7,771 nucleotides of DNA from Chitinophagaceae bacterium. GTDB taxonomy: Bacteria > Bacteroidota > Bacteroidia > Chitinophagales > Chitinophagaceae. The notes beneath the pieces are model-generated. The model did not search any database. It worked only from the letters and a program-made list of their open reading frames with translations, and was not told the origin of the DNA. The stretch lies in contig JALOMX010000084.1 in assembly GCA_025455245.1 (NCBI GenBank), positions 1 through 7,771 on the forward strand, written 5' to 3'. Each line of letters opens with the position of its first letter. Within the stretch, counting starts at the first letter, position 1. The position numbers and the translations under genes are program-made. Shown in pieces: positions 6,537 through 7,771 of the stretch.

Positions 6537-6645
6537 CGAACTTGTTCGCAAAAGCCTATGGGCATAAAAAAACAGTTCGCTGCAAGCGAACAGGGATTTT
6601 TGGTTTGTATCCCTCCTCCATCAGGGTCAACGCAGTTAATTCTGT
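6537..6645 (+). repeat. Tandem repeat unit, copy 4 (last, diverged 3' end)
   Basis: The final unit, close to copies 1 and 3 over its first 90 nt. Main hairpin GTTCGCT-GCA-AGCGAAC is at 6575-6591 and the seven-A tract at 6566-6572. It contains the exact ATTTTTGGTTTGT word that is inverted at 6140-6152. Homology fades after AATTCTGTCGAG at about 6645, so the right edge is approximate. Confidence 0.88.
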
Positions 6646-7146
6646 CGAGACCTTTCATTCCTGTTAACTTTTTGGTTAAAGTTTGCAGTCCAAAACCATC
6701 GGAGATGGAAAATAAAGGAATGAAAAATCTGGTCTTTAAAAACAATATTGTTATTAAGGATTAAAGGTAAATTAGATACTCTTAAAGTGCTTTGCAATTA
6801 AGGATCAGGTAAATGGTTCAATAACAACATTTTTCTGAACCACAGAATGCCCGGTTTCCATACAATCCGGGAAATAATATGGCTACTGTTAAAAAACAAA
6901 AGTCCTAAAAAACGGAATACAATGAAAAAACTGAAAAATCCTCGTTGCTTTTTCTTCAATTGGAATGATTAATTTGAATGTCCGTTCCAAAATCCCATTC
7001 TCTTTAAAAATCAGAGAATTATTCATTGCACATTAACAGAAGTTCATATTGTAATCAAAAATATTTATAAATTCTATCACAAAAAAACCTGCTAAATCAC
7101 CTCGAAGGTTATATTCGCAAGTATTATTTAACCAAAAAAACTGTGT
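6646..7146. other. AT-rich intergenic region, probable leader of the SusC-like gene
   Basis: About 500 nt with no convincing coding frame and no RNA gene recognised. Structures seen: a 5-bp stem CCCGG/CCGGG at 6850-6871, and an inverted repeat ATTCTCT/AGAGAAT at 6997-7003/7013-7019 that might be an operator or hairpin. TATATTCG at 7110-7117 differs from the Bacteroidota -7 consensus TAnnTTTG in one base and could be the promoter of the next gene, but no clear -33 element is seen at the right distance. The last 15 nt before 7147 are A-rich, as is usual for Bacteroidota leaders. Confidence 0.5.
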
Positions 7147-7771
7147 ATGAGAAGAATTTCTTCGATCATGCTCATGCTATTGCTTTTCGGGCAATTATGG
7201 GCACAAGAAAAAGTAATTACAGGAAAAGTTACCGACACAAATGGCAAAGCTATTGAATCAGCCAGCGTGCTTGTAAAAGGTACAACAACAGGTACCTCTA
7301 CCAATGCAGAAGGCAGATTTGAACTAAAAGTGCCTGCCAATGCCAAAACATTAACCATTTCGGCAGTGGGCTATGCACCATTTGATGTTGCCATTGGGTC
7401 CAAAACTTCAGTGGAAGTATCGCTTGAAATGGTAAATGCTGATTTGGAAGAAGTTGTAGTAGTTTCTTATGGTACAGTTAAAAAATCCGATTACATCGGG
7501 TCAACCGAAACCATCCTGAAAATCGTCCGTGAAGCCGAGCCCAACACCCGCTGGCTGGTGGCCACCGAATTGAATCTGGTCAACCGTCTGCACGAGCAGG
7601 TGAAACACCAGGGCAAGAACGTGCATTTCATGTCCCCCACCATCTGCATGTGCTCAACCATGTTCCGCACCGACCCCCAGCATCTGTCATGGGTGCTTGA
7701 AAACCTGGCCGAAGGCCACGTGGTGAACCAGATCAAGGTGAACGAGGAGGACGCGCGCCTGGCGAAGCTGG
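7147..7771 (+). CDS. SusC/RagA-like N-terminus joined in frame to NadA C-terminus; runs off window
   Basis: Open frame of at least 208 codons with no stop before the window end. Residues 1-20 are a signal peptide ending LWAQ. Residues 21 to about 98 form a carboxypeptidase-regulatory-like domain (VITGKVTDTNGKAIESASV, GTTTGTSTNAEGRFEL, VGYAPFDV). Residues 103-113 (EEVVVVSYGTVKK) match the segment just before the TonB plug of SusC/RagA proteins, outer-membrane importers of glycans or peptides that are normally about 1000 residues long. From residue 114-119 (SDYIGS) on, the protein is no longer SusC-like but matches quinolinate synthase. GC rises from about 45% to about 58% at the same point. 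The start is well supported by signal peptide and A-rich leader. As a single gene the frame is probably artificial; the SusC-like half is genuine host sequence. Confidence 0.8.
   Translation, partial: MRRISSIMLMLLLFGQLWAQEKVITGKVTDTNGKAIESASVLVKGTTTGTSTNAEGRFELKVPANAKTLTISAVGYAPFDVAIGSKTSVEVSLEMVNADLEEVVVVSYGTVKKSDYIGSTETILKIVREAEPNTRWLVATELNLVNRLHEQVKHQGKNVHFMSPTICMCSTMFRTDPQHLSWVLENLAEGHVVNQIKVNEEDARLAKL
7489..7771 (+). other. nadA: Quinolinate synthase NadA C-terminal fragment, foreign composition
   Basis: The translated segment YIGSTETILKIVREAEP, then WLVATELNLVNRLHEQ, TICMCSTMFRTDPQHLSWVL and GHVVNQI matches the third domain of quinolinate synthase A, the [4Fe-4S] enzyme that condenses iminoaspartate with dihydroxyacetone phosphate in NAD synthesis. 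C167 and C169 of the fused frame lie where the family's last cluster cysteine is expected. The first two domains, with the other two cluster cysteines, are absent, so this piece could not be active alone. Codons are rich in CTG, GTG, AAG, AAC and CAG, unlike the AT-ending codons before 7486. The window ends inside the gene, shortly before the expected C-terminus. Recognised from memory of the family, not by alignment. Confidence 0.8.

Noticed and set aside
6193..6645. CRISPR array
   Set aside because: The units are 114-116 bp, similar over their whole length, with no unique spacers and no cas genes in the window.
6052..6764. Several overlapping open frames on both strands through the repeats, with repeated peptides such as SIRINAVNP
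   Set aside because: They arise because two of the three unit spacings are 114 nt (38 codons) and contain no stops. The 116-nt spacing breaks the frame, none has a credible start, and the variation between copies follows hairpins rather than codons.
6922..6972. Small ORF of 16 codons, MKKLKNPRCFFFNWND
   Set aside because: Too short to separate from chance in AT-rich DNA, no repeat of the pattern, and no family recognised.
6997..7019. Inverted repeat ATTCTCT/AGAGAAT as a terminator or operator
   Set aside because: The stem is AT-rich with a 9-nt loop and no T-run, and similar pairs are expected by chance in this composition. It is noted only in the intergenic entry.
7491..7736. Minus-strand open frame at the right edge
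   Set aside because: It is the antisense shadow of the NadA-derived segment; GC-rich coding DNA commonly leaves the opposite strand open, and the peptide matches no family.

Overview
The window looks like a stretch of a Bacteroidota genome (Chitinophagia/Sphingobacteriia-like) of roughly 43% GC. The evidence is a type IX secretion (T9SS) substrate with a CHU_C/type B sorting domain, a PorP/SprF partner, the start of a SusC/RagA-type TonB-linked receptor, A-rich leaders without Shine-Dalgarno sites, and a TTTG/TAnnTTTG promoter ahead of a tRNA gene. No single known defence or mobile system is present. The two most unusual parts are a hairpin repeat array behind tRNA-Pro and a chimeric reading frame at the right edge.

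Positions 1-5419 hold three tightly packed rightward genes, probably one operon. The first is a large PKD-repeat surface protein, cut at its 5' end by the window edge. After 13 nt comes a PorP/SprF-family outer-membrane protein, and after another 6 nt a GT39/ArnT-like membrane glycosyltransferase. The first two form the usual type B T9SS substrate plus partner pair: the barrel protein is expected to help export or anchor the repeat protein. The glycosyltransferase may act on lipid-linked sugar in the same envelope context, but its substrate cannot be read from the sequence.

Positions 5420-6177 hold a promoter, tRNA-Ser(GCT), a stand-alone four-helix-bundle (S23/TIGR02436-like) protein, tRNA-Pro(TGG) only 8 nt after that gene's stop, and a strong intrinsic terminator. 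No terminator is visible between these elements, so they may form one mixed tRNA-mRNA-tRNA transcript.

Positions 6178-6645 hold four direct 114-116 bp repeat units rich in hairpins. The segment between the tRNA-Pro 3' end and the array, including the tRNA-Pro terminator, reads as an inverted, diverged copy of part of the unit. The 3' end of the units also shares a 13-nt word with the 3' end of tRNA-Pro. Positions 6646-7146 are AT-rich and appear non-coding.

From 7147 to the window end runs an open frame that starts as a normal SusC-like N-terminus (signal peptide, carboxypeptidase-regulatory-like domain). At about 7486-7505 it changes, in frame, into the C-terminal part of quinolinate synthase NadA, with a sharp rise in GC to about 58% and different codon use. 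An assembly chimera is the most likely explanation; a real fusion would be remarkable.
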